In this document: positions 11,550 through 20,420 of the stretch, piece by piece
How the letters are laid out: each line of letters begins with the position of its first letter
Numbering within the stretch: position 1 is the first letter of the stretch
NCBI GenBank assembly: GCA_020161065.1
Contig: JAIUPH010000037.1
Coordinates: 124,001 to 188,000 of the forward strand
DNA: 64,000 bases
Source: Pseudomonadota bacterium
GTDB lineage: Bacteria > Pseudomonadota > Gammaproteobacteria > Burkholderiales > Burkholderiaceae_C
Direction: 5' to 3'
Notes under the pieces: generated by a model
Seen by the model: only the letters and a program-made list of their open reading frames with translations
Databases searched by the model: none
Told to the model about the DNA's origin: nothing
Program-made: the position numbers and the translations under genes

Positions 11550-12257
11550 ATGAGCGACAAGCATTTGTCGACCCAGTTCGACGCGGAGCTGTCCGGCATC
11601 TCGGCGCGCGTGCTGGAGATGGGCGGGCTGGTCGAATCGCAGGTGGCGCAGGCGATCGAAGCGCTCACGCAGTTCAGCGGCGAGACCGCCACCCAGGTGC
11701 TGCGCCAGGAAGAGCGCGTCAACCAGATGGAAGTGGAGATCGACCGCGACCTCTCCGGCATCATCGCCCGCCGCCAGCCCACCGCGCGCGACCTGCGGCT
11801 GCTGATCGCGGTGAGCAAGTCGATCGCCAACCTCGAACGCGTGGGCGACGAGGCGGCGCGCATCGCGCGCACCGTGCAGCGGCTGATCAACACCGGCGTC
11901 TCCAGCCGCCTGCGGCTGCCGGTGGCCGACCTCAGCTTCGAAAGCGAGCTGGCCACCGCGCAACTGCGCAAGGCGCTGGATGCCTTCGCGCGGCTGGACA
12001 CCGCGCGCGCGCTGGAAGTGCTGAAGCAGGACGACCAGATCGACCAGGAGTTCGACGGCCTGCTGCGCAAGCTGATCACCTACATGATGGAGGATCCGCG
12101 CACCATCTCGGCCAGCATCGACCTCGTGTTCGTCGCCAAGGCGATCGAGCGCGTCGGCGACCACGCCAAGAACCTGGCCGAGGCCATCATCTACGTCGTC
12201 AAGGGCACGGATGTGCGGCACACCTCGTTGAAGAACGTCGAGAGCGCGGTCAAATGA
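11550..12257 (+). CDS. phoU: Phosphate-signalling regulator PhoU
   Basis: PhoU links the state of the Pst importer to PhoR, keeping PhoB unphosphorylated when phosphate is plentiful. The 235 residues form two similar three-helix bundles, each with the acidic metal-binding pattern E/DxxxD (ERVNQMEVEIDRD in the first, DDQIDQEFDG in the second). The ATG at 11550 sits 6 bases after GGAG; an in-frame GTG at 11544 lies inside that site, so it is rejected. Start MSDKHLSTQFDAEL is typical for the family. Confidence 0.95.
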   Translation: MSDKHLSTQFDAELSGISARVLEMGGLVESQVAQAIEALTQFSGETATQVLRQEERVNQMEVEIDRDLSGIIARRQPTARDLRLLIAVSKSIANLERVGDEAARIARTVQRLINTGVSSRLRLPVADLSFESELATAQLRKALDAFARLDTARALEVLKQDDQIDQEFDGLLRKLITYMMEDPRTISASIDLVFVAKAIERVGDHAKNLAEAIIYVVKGTDVRHTSLKNVESAVK

Positions 12258-12280
12258 GCGCCGCACGATCGCATCGGAGG

Positions 12281-12327
12281 CGCTCGCTCCCCCACGGGGG
12301 GACGGCCCGCAGGGCCGAGGGGGCGCC
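12281..12327. repeat. Intergenic double-hairpin repeat between phoU and phoB
   Basis: Two short palindromes stand next to each other: CCCCC/GGGGG around 12290-12302 and CGGCCC-GCA-GGGCCG (12304-12318). The same C-run/G-run style occurs in the longer repeat at 26384-26470. Such elements are dispersed in Burkholderiales genomes. It could attenuate transcription from pst-phoU into phoB or alter mRNA stability. Confidence 0.5.
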
Positions 12328-13044
12328 ATGAGCAGTGTCCTGGTCGTCGAAGACGAATCGGCGATCGCCGAGCTGATCGCCATCAACCTGCGCCACGCCG
12401 GCCACGACGTGACCGTGGCGGCGACGGCCGAGCAGGCGCAGCACGCGGTGGGTGGCGCCTTGCCCGACCTGGTGCTGCTGGACTGGATGCTGCCCGGCGA
12501 CAGCGGACTGGCGCTCGCCAAACGTTGGCGCGCCGACCCCCGCACGCGCGAGCTGCCGATCATCATGCTGACGGCGCGCGCCGAAGAGGGCGACAAGATC
12601 GTCGGCCTGGACGCCGGCGCCGACGACTACCTGACCAAGCCCTTCTCGACCAAGGAGCTGCTGGCGCGCATCCGCGCCCTGCTGCGCCGCAAGGCGCCCA
12701 ACACGCTGGACGACGCGGTGGCGATGGCCGGCCTGCGGCTGGACCCGGCCACGCGCCGGCTGTCGCACCAGATCGACGGCCAGCCTTGCGAGCTGAAGAT
12801 CGGGCCCACCGAGTTCAGGCTGCTGCACTTCCTGATGACGCACCCCGAGCGCGTGCACAGCCGTGCGCAACTGCTCGACCGCGTCTGGGGCGACCATGTG
12901 TTCATCGAGGAGCGCACGGTCGACGTGCACATCAAGCGCCTGCGCGAGGCGCTGGCGCCGGCCGGCGCCGCGGCGCTGATCGAGACGGTGCGCGGCGTGG
13001 GCTACCGGCTGACCCAGGCCGACCTGCCGCGGCAGGCCGCCTGA
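12328..13044 (+). CDS. phoB: Phosphate regulon response regulator PhoB
   Basis: The 238-residue protein is an OmpR-family response regulator that activates genes with PHO boxes, such as the one upstream of pstS. It has a receiver domain (residues 1-120) with phosphoacceptor aspartate in LVLLDWMLPG (about residue 54), the conserved Thr in MLTARAEE, Lys in YLTKPF, and a winged-helix DNA-binding domain (about 135-235) with GPTEFRLLHFLMTHPERVHSR and the recognition helix RTVDVHIKRLREAL. It follows phoU by 70 bases and precedes phoR by 46 bases. Confidence 0.96.
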   Translation: MSSVLVVEDESAIAELIAINLRHAGHDVTVAATAEQAQHAVGGALPDLVLLDWMLPGDSGLALAKRWRADPRTRELPIIMLTARAEEGDKIVGLDAGADDYLTKPFSTKELLARIRALLRRKAPNTLDDAVAMAGLRLDPATRRLSHQIDGQPCELKIGPTEFRLLHFLMTHPERVHSRAQLLDRVWGDHVFIEERTVDVHIKRLREALAPAGAAALIETVRGVGYRLTQADLPRQAA

Positions 13045-13090
13045 GCAAGCCGCACCGACGATCGCGAAGATCACGACGGCGCCGACGACG

Positions 13091-14455
13091 ATGCATCCCC
13101 TGCTGGCCCGCGCGCTGCTGGCATTGGCGCTGGTGCTGGCCGGCGGCCTGCTGGGCGGCTGGGCGGGCCAGGCCTGGCACGAGGCGGCGCCCGGCGTGCT
13201 GGCCGGCGCGGTGCTGGGGCTGGCGCTGTTCGGCGCGCAGGACGCCTGGCGCGCCGGCCGGCTGCTGCAGTGGCTGCGCGGCCCGCAGGACGAGGCCGCG
13301 CCGCGCGACACCGGGTTGTGGGGCGAGCTGGGCTACCGCGTCGAGCGCAGCCTGCGCCAGCGCGACCAGGCGCTGCGCAGCGAAGGCCAGCGGCTGGCGC
13401 AGTTCCTGTCGGCGATCGAGGCGTCGCCCAACGGCGTGGTGTTGCTCGACGCGCAGGACCAGATCGAGTGGTGCAGCCATGTCGCGGCCGACCATTTCGG
13501 CCTCGACCCGCAGCGCGACCGGTTGCAGCGCATCACCAACCTCGTGCGCGCGCCCAGCTTCGTGGCCTACCTGCAGGGTTCGGTGGCTGCCGGCGAGGCG
13601 CTGATCCTGCCCGCGCCGCGCGCGGCGCGCACGCTGTCGGTCACCGTGCGCGCCTACGGCGATGGCCAGCGCCTGCTGCTGACGCAGGACATCACCGACC
13701 GCGAGCGCTCCGACGCGATGCGGCGCGACTTCGTCGCCAACGTGTCGCACGAGATCCGCACGCCGCTGACCGTGCTGGCCGGCTTCGTCGAGACCATGGC
13801 CAGCCTGCCGCTGAGTGACGTGGAACGTCAACGCATGCTGGCGTTGATGACGCAGCAGACGGCGCGCATGCAGGCCCTGGTGGCCGACCTGCTGACGCTG
13901 GCGCGGCTGGAAGGCAGCCCGCGGCCGGCCACCGACCAGTGGGTGGACGCCGCCGCCTTGCTGGAACAGGCGCTGGCCGACGGCCGCGCGCTGTCGGGCG
14001 GGCGCCACCGGATCGAGCTGTCGCTGCAGGCCGCCGGCGAGCTGGCGGGCAACCGCGGCGAGCTGCTCAGCGCGGTCGGCAACCTCGTCAACAACGCCGT
14101 GCGCTACACGCCCGACGGCGGCCGCATCGGCGTGCGCTTCGCGCTGCGCGACGGCGGCGGCGCCGAGATCGAGGTCAGCGACGACGGCCCCGGCATCGCT
14201 CGCGAGCACCTGCCGCGGCTGGCCCAGCGCTTCTACCGCGTGGACGGCAGCCGCTCGCGCGAGACCGGCGGCACTGGCCTGGGGCTGGCCATCGTCAAGC
14301 ACGTGGTGCAGCGCCACGGCGGCGAACTGGCGATCGACAGCGAGCCGGGCAAAGGCTCGCGCTTTCGGCTGCTGCTGCCGCCGGCGCGGCTGCGCGCCGC
14401 CGAGACGCTGCCGCGCCGCGATGCGGCCACGCCGACGCTGCCGCAGCTAACGTGA
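13091..14455 (+). CDS. phoR: Phosphate regulon sensor histidine kinase PhoR
   Basis: The 454-residue inner-membrane kinase has two N-terminal membrane segments with almost no periplasmic loop (residues 5-45), which is typical of PhoR because it senses phosphate through PstSCAB-PhoU rather than directly. A PAS domain follows (about 110-200), then the H-box NVSHEIRTPLTVL (about 217-229), the N-box NLVNNAVRYTPDG and the G boxes DDGPGIA and TGLGLAI. Its last 9 bases overlap the 3' end of the convergent gene on the other strand. Confidence 0.95.
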   Translation: MHPLLARALLALALVLAGGLLGGWAGQAWHEAAPGVLAGAVLGLALFGAQDAWRAGRLLQWLRGPQDEAAPRDTGLWGELGYRVERSLRQRDQALRSEGQRLAQFLSAIEASPNGVVLLDAQDQIEWCSHVAADHFGLDPQRDRLQRITNLVRAPSFVAYLQGSVAAGEALILPAPRAARTLSVTVRAYGDGQRLLLTQDITDRERSDAMRRDFVANVSHEIRTPLTVLAGFVETMASLPLSDVERQRMLALMTQQTARMQALVADLLTLARLEGSPRPATDQWVDAAALLEQALADGRALSGGRHRIELSLQAAGELAGNRGELLSAVGNLVNNAVRYTPDGGRIGVRFALRDGGGAEIEVSDDGPGIAREHLPRLAQRFYRVDGSRSRETGGTGLGLAIVKHVVQRHGGELAIDSEPGKGSRFRLLLPPARLRAAETLPRRDAATPTLPQLT

Positions 14456-16114
14456 CGGTTGGGCGGCTTCGCGCTGGTAGAGCAGGCTGCGCTCGTCGCG
14501 GTCGGTGGGGCGGCGCAGCACGGCCTTGAGCGTCCAGCCCGGCGGCACCGGCACCGTGCGCGCGCGCGTCACCAGCAGCATCACGTCGCAGCGGCCGGCG
14601 GCGGCGCCGGCGCGGGCATCGACCGTCCAGCGCCCCCAGAACTCCAGCGAGGCGACGATCGCCGGCGACTGCTTGGGCGCCGCGATGCAGGCGCCCGGCG
14701 GCACATGCGCGGCGATGCGCTCGACCAGGATGCGGTTGCTGCGCGCGTAGTCCAGCGGCGGCAGCAGCAGCGTCATCGTCAGCAACCAGCCCAGGGCCAC
14801 GCCGCCGGCCGGCAGCACCAGGCTCTTCCAAAGCGCCTCGCGGTGGCGGCCGGTGCGCCAGCGCAGCAGCCAGGCCCAGGCCAGCGTGCCGGCCGCGGCG
14901 GCGGCCAGCGCCAGCGCGGAGAAGCTGGGTGAGAAGCCGGGCGCCAGGCGCTCGATGTTGGCCGCCGGTTTGGCCGGCACGCCCAGTTGCATGGAACTGT
15001 AGATGACCCAGATCGCGATCGCCGAGCCGGTGAAGAAGAACATCGAGAACCAGTCGATCGCCGCCGCCGCGCTGCGCTTGAGCGTGGGCAGCGCAAAGGC
15101 CGCCAGCGCCGCCATGCCGGGCAGCGTGAGCATCAGCGCGCGGTCCTGGCCGGCCATCGCCAGGCTGGCGAGCAGGGCGCTGAGCACCACCACCAGCGGC
15201 ACCGCCAGGTGGCGATGGCTGAGGAAGTGCCGCCAGCGCCACAGCGTCCACAAGGCCAGCGGCCAGGCCGGCCACAGGAACCACAGCCATTGGCGCGGGA
15301 TGCCGATCAGGTCCGACGGCATCGGCGCCAGCAGCCGCCAGCGCCAGGCGCCCAGCGCCCAGGCCAGCACGGCGGCCGCGGCGGTGGCGGCCAGCACCCA
15401 GCGGCTGAAGGCCAGCACGGCGGGGTAGCTGGAGCGGCGGCAGACTTCGGCGCCGCCCAGGCCCATCACCAGCGCAATGGTCGGCGCGCCGCTGCCGGCC
15501 AGCAGCGGCAGCGCGGCCAGCACCGCGGCGCGCGGCTGCCAGCGGCGAAAGGGCGCGGCGGCCAGCGCATAGGCGAACAGCGCGACGGCGGCCAGTTGCG
15601 CCAGCTCGGGCGTGGTCTCGTGGCCGAGTTGCAGCAGGCCCAGCGTGGCCATCAGCGCCAGCACGGCGGCATCGGCGATGGCGCGCGCGTAGTCGACCGG
15701 GTCGGCCTCGCCGCCGAAGGCAAAGGGCAGCGGCTGGGCGGCGTCGGTCAGCGCCAGGTGATAGGTGGTTGCCCAGGTCAGCAGCAGCGCCAGCGCCAGC
15801 AGCCCGGCAAAGGCCAGCCGCGCGGCCAGCGGCGCGCTGACCAGCGGCGACAGCAAGGCGATGAAGGCGGCGCCCAGCCAGTGGGGGAACAGCGCCGCGT
15901 CGCCCGCCACGCCGCCGAGCGTGGGGTTGAGCCAGCTGCTGCGCCCTTCGGCGATGGCCAGCATCTGGCCGAAGGCGGCGAGGTCGGCGTTGCGCCAGGG
16001 GTCGCGCCCGAACAGGCCGGGCAGCAGGTAGGCGGCGCACAAGGCCAGCAAGGCCGGCCGCGGCAGGCGGCGCGCGCCGCGCAGCGTGACGAGGGCAGGG
16101 ACGGGGCTGGTCAC
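14447..16114 (-). CDS. Glycosyltransferase 39-like integral membrane protein
   Basis: The 555-residue protein has about 11 membrane segments. The N-terminal periplasmic loop GLFGRDPWRNADLAAFGQML carries the acidic pair that, in polyprenol-dependent GT-C glycosyltransferases of the ArnT/PMT group, acts in catalysis. A soluble C-terminal part follows from about residue 450 (YARSNRILVERIAAHVPPGAC). The likely role is transfer of a sugar from a lipid carrier at the outer face of the inner membrane; acceptor unknown. GTG at 16114 is chosen because it precedes the first hydrophobic stretch; no strong ribosome binding site helps. It lies downstream of rpmE beyond a terminator and converges with phoR. 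Confidence 0.7.
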   Translation of the reverse strand: MTSPVPALVTLRGARRLPRPALLALCAAYLLPGLFGRDPWRNADLAAFGQMLAIAEGRSSWLNPTLGGVAGDAALFPHWLGAAFIALLSPLVSAPLAARLAFAGLLALALLLTWATTYHLALTDAAQPLPFAFGGEADPVDYARAIADAAVLALMATLGLLQLGHETTPELAQLAAVALFAYALAAAPFRRWQPRAAVLAALPLLAGSGAPTIALVMGLGGAEVCRRSSYPAVLAFSRWVLAATAAAAVLAWALGAWRWRLLAPMPSDLIGIPRQWLWFLWPAWPLALWTLWRWRHFLSHRHLAVPLVVVLSALLASLAMAGQDRALMLTLPGMAALAAFALPTLKRSAAAAIDWFSMFFFTGSAIAIWVIYSSMQLGVPAKPAANIERLAPGFSPSFSALALAAAAAGTLAWAWLLRWRTGRHREALWKSLVLPAGGVALGWLLTMTLLLPPLDYARSNRILVERIAAHVPPGACIAAPKQSPAIVASLEFWGRWTVDARAGAAAGRCDVMLLVTRARTVPVPPGWTLKAVLRRPTDRDERSLLYQREAAQPSR

Positions 16115-16150
16115 GAAGGCGATGATGCCCGAGGCCTGCGTCCGCTCAAC

Positions 16151-16172
16151 AAAAAAGGCAGCCGGGGCTGCC
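16151..16172 (-). terminator. Rho-independent terminator of rpmE
   Basis: Read on the minus strand: GGCAGC, loop CCCG, GCTGCC, then TTTTTT. It begins 26 bases after the rpmE stop codon. Confidence 0.85.
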
Positions 16173-16197
16173 TTCTTCGGGTGCAAGCCGCGCGGGC

Positions 16198-16452
16198 TTA
16201 CTTCTTCAGGTGGGCAAACTTGTTGCGGAACTTCTCGACGCGGCCGCCCAGGTTGTCCACGCTCTTTTGCGTGCCGGTGTAGAACGGGTGCGTCTCGCTG
16301 GTGGTTTCCAGCTTCACCAGCGGCAGCTCGCGGCCGTCGTCCAGCTTGACGGTTTCCTTGCTCTGCACGCACGAGCGCGTGACGAACTTGAAGCCGTTGG
16401 ACAGGTCCTGGAAGCAGACCTCGCGGTAGGTGGGGTGAATGCCTTCTTTCAT
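16198..16452 (-). CDS. rpmE2: 50S ribosomal protein L31, type B
   Basis: The 84-residue protein starts [16 protein letters not shown] and contains [18 protein letters not shown] and [10 protein letters not shown], the marks of type B L31. The paired CXXC zinc ligands of type A L31 are missing; the two cysteines present (residues 13 and 28) are not in that arrangement. In many bacteria type B is the zinc-independent version induced by ZnuR/Zur when zinc is short, but in Burkholderiales it is often the main form. It sits 98 bases downstream of rho, the classic position of rpmE. Confidence 0.93.
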   Translation of the reverse strand: MKEGIHPTYREVCFQDLSNGFKFVTRSCVQSKETVKLDDGRELPLVKLETTSETHPFYTGTQKSVDNLGGRVEKFRNKFAHLKK

Positions 16453-16550
16453 CGGTGCCTCGAAGTTCAGGGTCGGCAGCCACGCTGCAAAAAAGCTCAG
16501 CGCACTTGCCGGGTTGGCGAAAAGCTGCGGATTCTAGCGCGACTCGCGGC

Positions 16551-17813
16551 TCAGCCGCCGCGGCGCATCATGTCGAAGAAGTCGAGGTTGTTCTTGCTCG
16601 ACTTCATCTTGTCGAGGATGAACTCCATCGCCTCGATCTCGTCCATGTTGTAGAGCAGTTTGCGCAGGATCCAGGTCTTCTGCAGGATCTCGGGCTTGAG
16701 CAGCAGCTCCTCGCGCCGCGTGCCGCTCTTGTTGATCAGGATCGAGGGGTAGACGCGCTTCTCGGCCATGCGGCGGTCGAGGTGGATCTCGCAGTTGCCG
16801 GTGCCCTTGAACTCTTCGTAGATCACCTCGTCCATGCGGCTGCCGGTGTCGATCAGCGCGGTGCCGATGATGGTCAGGCTGCCGCCTTCTTCCACGTTGC
16901 GCGCGGCGCCGAAGAAGCGCTTCGGTCTTTGCAGTGCGTTGGCGTCGACGCCGCCGGTCAACACCTTGCCTGAGCTGGGCAGCACGTTGTTGTAGGCGCG
17001 CGCCAGGCGGGTGATGCTGTCGAGCAGGATCACCACGTCCTTTTTCATCTCCACCAGGCGCTTGGCGCGCTCGATCACCATCTCGGCCACCTGCACGTGG
17101 CGCGCGGCGGGCTCGTCGAAGGTGGAACTGATGACCTCACCGCGCACGGTGCGCAGCATCTCGGTCACTTCCTCGGGCCGCTCGTCGACGAGCAGCACGA
17201 TCAGGTGGATGTCGGGGTGGTTGGCGACGATGGCGTGCGCCAGGTGCTGCATCATCACCGTCTTGCCGGTCTTGGGCTGGGCCACCAGCAGCGCGCGCTG
17301 GCCTTTGCCGATCGGCGCCACCAGGTCGATGATGCGGCTGGTGATGTTCTCTTCGCTCTTGATGTCGCGCTCGAGCTTGAACTGCTCCTTGGGGAACAAG
17401 GGCGTCAGGTTCTCGAACATGATCTTGTGCTTGCTCTCCTCGGGCGTCACGCCGTTCACGCGGTCGACCTTGACCAGCGCGAAGTAGCGTTCGCCGTCCT
17501 TGGGCACGCGCACCTCGCCCTCGATCATGTCGCCGGTGTGCAGGTTGAAGCGGCGGATCTGGCTGGGGCTGAGGTAGATGTCGTCGGTGGAGGCCATGTA
17601 GCTGGCCTCGATCGAGCGCAGGAAGCCGAAGCCATCGGGCAGCACTTCGAGCACGCCGTCGCCGAAGACCTGCTCGCCGGCCTTGGCGCGCTTCTTCATG
17701 ATCGCGAACATCAGCTCCTGCTTGCGCAAGCGGGTGACGTTCTCGATCTCCAGCGCTTCGCCCATCTTGATGAGCTCGCTGACGTGCTGCGCCTTCAGTT
17801 CGGAAAGATGCAT
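16551..17813 (-). CDS. rho: Transcription termination factor Rho
   Basis: A hexameric RNA-dependent ATPase/helicase (420 residues) that ends transcription at Rho-dependent sites. Domains: N-terminal helix bundle with [19 protein letters not shown], the cold-shock RNA-binding domain (about 50-120; DGFGFLRS), Walker A QPKTGKT (about 177-183), Walker [17 protein letters not shown], the Q-loop/R-loop region [23 protein letters not shown]. The ATG at 17813 gives the standard N-terminus; an in-frame upstream extension to 17843 is unlike the family. The 244-base leader up to trxA may hold Rho autoregulation, as in E. coli, but I see no diagnostic element. Confidence 0.97.
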   Translation of the reverse strand: MHLSELKAQHVSELIKMGEALEIENVTRLRKQELMFAIMKKRAKAGEQVFGDGVLEVLPDGFGFLRSIEASYMASTDDIYLSPSQIRRFNLHTGDMIEGEVRVPKDGERYFALVKVDRVNGVTPEESKHKIMFENLTPLFPKEQFKLERDIKSEENITSRIIDLVAPIGKGQRALLVAQPKTGKTVMMQHLAHAIVANHPDIHLIVLLVDERPEEVTEMLRTVRGEVISSTFDEPAARHVQVAEMVIERAKRLVEMKKDVVILLDSITRLARAYNNVLPSSGKVLTGGVDANALQRPKRFFGAARNVEEGGSLTIIGTALIDTGSRMDEVIYEEFKGTGNCEIHLDRRMAEKRVYPSILINKSGTRREELLLKPEILQKTWILRKLLYNMDEIEAMEFILDKMKSSKNNLDFFDMMRRGG

Positions 17814-18057
17814 GGGGAAAAGTCCCTCGGGGTCGGCCGCCACAGCCGGGGGCGGCGTTCAGGGCCGGCACCGACGATCGCCGCGCCGCCGCACAGCAGG
17901 CCTTCGCGGGGCCTGGCCGTGTGGGATGCACGCTTGGAGTGTCGGGCCGGATCCGCGTGGACCCGGCATCGAGGCCGGAGGAGTCCGGCAGCCGGGGGCG
18001 CGGTGGCTGTCACACGGGGCCTGGCGCGCAGCGCGCTGCCGGTCCCGTGGAAGGTGA

Positions 18058-18387
18058 TTATAGGTGGCCGTCGACGAAGGCCGTCAACTCGCGCTTGGGA
18101 CGGGCGCCGGTCAGCTCGGCAACCTTCTGTCCGCCCTTGAAGATCATCAGCGTCGGGATGCCGCGGATGCCGAACTTGGCCGGCACCTCGCGGTTGTCGT
18201 CGACGTTCATCTTGGCGATCTGCAGGCGGCCGCCGTAGTCCTTGGACATCTCGTCGAGGATGGGGGCGATCATCTTGCAGGGGCCGCACCATTCCGCCCA
18301 GTAGTCCACCAGCACCGGCACGTCGGACTTGATGACGTCGCTCTCGAACGAGTCGTCGGTGATGTGTTTGATCAGTTCGCTGCTCAT
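18058..18387 (-). CDS. trxA: Thioredoxin
   Basis: The 109-residue protein reduces disulfides in cytoplasmic proteins with electrons from thioredoxin reductase. The active site WCGPCK is at about residues 33-38, the cis-proline in GIPTLMIF at about 77, and the buried Asp in VDYWAEW at about 28. The whole is the length of E. coli Trx1. It is transcribed towards rho, the common trxA-rho arrangement of proteobacteria. The 200 bases between its start and the divergent HDOD gene hold both promoters, but I can only see weak -10-like elements. Confidence 0.96.
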   Translation of the reverse strand: MSSELIKHITDDSFESDVIKSDVPVLVDYWAEWCGPCKMIAPILDEMSKDYGGRLQIAKMNVDDNREVPAKFGIRGIPTLMIFKGGQKVAELTGARPKRELTAFVDGHL

Positions 18388-18587
18388 GCGAGGGTCTCCA
18401 TGGCCACTCGTCGAAGGGACTCTGTGGACGAGGCGGCGGCGATTCTGTCATATCGGGTTTGCCGCTGCTGCCGGCGCGGGCGGCGGCCCGAAACCGAAAT
18501 GGATGCGGCAATGAAAACGGAAATGGCAGGCAAGGGCGTGGCTGTTCGTCGCATGCGGTTCGCGGCGGCGGCGCTCCAATCGAAGGC

Positions 18588-20420
18588 ATGTCATCCGCCA
18601 CCCCGTCGGCCGGCAGCCCTGCCGGCGCGCGCAACGGCACGCCGCGCCGCTTTTCGCGCTTTGCCTTGCAACGCCTGCTGGGCAAGAGCGTGCGTACGAT
18701 GGCGTGGCAGGTCACCGACACGCGGCTGGGCCAGGAACTGGTGCTGATGCTGCCGCGCCTGGTGCCGCAAGGTGCCGATGGGCTGGAGCGCTGGCTGCAG
18801 CGCGCCCGCAAGGCGGCGCGGCTGAACCATCCGCAGCTGGCGCCCGCCGTCGAATTGGGCGCCCACGACGGCTGGCCCTACGTCACCTACGAGCTGGGCG
18901 AGGCGGCCACGCTGACCGACCGCATCGGCAGCCAGGGCCTGCAGCCCGAAGAGGTGGCGCAGATCGGCTGCCAGTTGCTGGGCGCGCTGGCCTACGCCCA
19001 CGATGCCGGCGCCGCGCACCGCGACCTGCAGACCTACAGCGTGCTCGTCAACGACAAAGGCCAGGCGCGGCTGCTCGGGCTGGAGATCGTGTGCCTCGAA
19101 GACGCGCCGCACGCCGGCTTCGACACGCTGTCGCTGCGCGCGCAGCGCGAAGCCGCCGAAGCCGACGTGCTGCAGCTCGGCGTGCTGATGCACGCCATGC
19201 TCACTGGCCACCCGGCGCTGGACGAGCCCGACGCCGGCAAGGCCGCCGAGCGGCTGCCGCCGCAGGGCCGCGAGATCCTGCGCCTGGCCTTCAGCACGCC
19301 GCGCCCGGTGCCCGAGGCGCTGCGCGTCATCGTCAACCGCGCCACCGACCGCCAGGAACGCCAGCGCTACCGCAGCGCGCGCACGCTGGCCCATGCGCTG
19401 GAAGGCTGGCTGCGCAGCAACGCCGGCAACGACGGCGGGCCGCTGGCGCTGCTGCTCGACCGCATGCGCATCGCCGGCGTGCTGCCGGCGTCGCCCGGCG
19501 GCGCCGAGCGCGCCGCGCGGCTGGCGTTGATGGAGCGCGGCCGCAACGACGAACTGGCCGAGGTGCTGCTGGAAGACGTGGCGCTGGCGCTGGAGCTGCT
19601 GCGGGCCGTCAACATGGCGCAGTTGCGCAGCGGCCAGGTGGCCGGCGCCGGCCCGGTGCTGACGGTGCGCCGCGCCGTCGCCATGTTGGGCCTGGAGGGC
19701 GTGCGCCGCGTCGCGCTGGCGCTCAAGCCCTGGCCCGGCCCGCAGGCCGAAGACTTGTCGCAGGCGATGGCGCGCGTTCGGCGCGCCGGCCGCGTGGCGG
19801 TGGCCATCCGCCCGGCGGGCTACGACAGCGAAGTGGTCTACCTCGTCACGCTGTTGCAGAACCTGGGGCGGCTGGTCGTGCAGTACCACCAGCCCGACGA
19901 TGCGGCGCAGATCCGCCGCCTGATGCAGCCCGCGCCCGGCGAGCCCGGCCACCCCGAAGACCCTGGCATGAACGAGCAGGCCGCGTCGATGGCGGTGCTG
20001 GGCGTCGACCTGGAGGCCCTGGCCGCCGCGGTGGCGCGCTGGTGGGGCCTGGATGAAAGCGTGGTGCACATGATGCGCCGCCAGTCGCCGAGCGCCGGCG
20101 TGCGCCAGCCGGAGAACGACGACGAGTGGATCCGCATCACCGCCAGCTGCGCCAACGAGGTGGTGGACGCCGCCGCGCTGCCCGCCGTGCGCACGCTGCC
20201 GGCGCTGCAGGCCGTGGTGCAGCGCTACGGCCGCGCGCTCAACCTCAGCCTGCGCGACCTGCAGGCGGTGCTGCAAGGCGCGCCGCTGGGTGACGATCGC
20301 AGCGCCGTATCCGCCACCGCATCCGCCACCGCATCCGCCGCCGCACCGACCGCCGCGCCAAGAGCCGCACCCACCGCCCACGCGCGCGGCGTCGGCCACG
20401 GCGCCGAGACCTTGCCGTGA
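18588..20420 (+). CDS. Pseudokinase-HDOD signalling protein
   Basis: The 610-residue protein joins a degenerate Ser/Thr kinase-like domain (about residues 20-275) to an HDOD domain (about 300-520) and an Ala/Pro-rich tail. The kinase part keeps HRDLQ (His144-Asp146), but the ATP-binding lysine of the VAVK motif is missing (the equivalent reads LVLMLPR) and DFG is replaced by LGL. It is therefore probably catalytically dead. HDOD domains resemble HD phosphohydrolases without metal ligands and act in c-di-GMP and stress signalling. The next gene overlaps by four bases and encodes an intact kinase of the same architecture, so the two are probably partners. The start is the ATG giving MSSATPSAG; the ribosome binding site is weak. 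Confidence 0.8.
   Translation: MSSATPSAGSPAGARNGTPRRFSRFALQRLLGKSVRTMAWQVTDTRLGQELVLMLPRLVPQGADGLERWLQRARKAARLNHPQLAPAVELGAHDGWPYVTYELGEAATLTDRIGSQGLQPEEVAQIGCQLLGALAYAHDAGAAHRDLQTYSVLVNDKGQARLLGLEIVCLEDAPHAGFDTLSLRAQREAAEADVLQLGVLMHAMLTGHPALDEPDAGKAAERLPPQGREILRLAFSTPRPVPEALRVIVNRATDRQERQRYRSARTLAHALEGWLRSNAGNDGGPLALLLDRMRIAGVLPASPGGAERAARLALMERGRNDELAEVLLEDVALALELLRAVNMAQLRSGQVAGAGPVLTVRRAVAMLGLEGVRRVALALKPWPGPQAEDLSQAMARVRRAGRVAVAIRPAGYDSEVVYLVTLLQNLGRLVVQYHQPDDAAQIRRLMQPAPGEPGHPEDPGMNEQAASMAVLGVDLEALAAAVARWWGLDESVVHMMRRQSPSAGVRQPENDDEWIRITASCANEVVDAAALPAVRTLPALQAVVQRYGRALNLSLRDLQAVLQGAPLGDDRSAVSATASATASAAAPTAAPRAAPTAHARGVGHGAETLP
20307..20354 (+). repeat. 12-bp tandem repeat in the HDOD gene tail
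   Basis: Four consecutive 12-base units (GTATCCGCCACC, GCATCCGCCACC, GCATCCGCCGCC, GCACCGACCGCC) encode an Ala/Ser/Thr-rich tail. The first three units differ by one base each; the fourth is more diverged. Copy number could vary by slippage without breaking the frame. Confidence 0.75.

Noticed and set aside
12250-13311. Minus-strand reading frame opposite phoB
   Set aside because: Shadow of phoB; phoB has complete receiver and winged-helix domains on the plus strand.
20307-20354. Possible CRISPR or short repeat array
   Set aside because: The 12-bp units are contiguous, in frame and lack spacers; it is a coding minisatellite. No CRISPR repeat/spacer pattern or cas gene was seen anywhere in the window.
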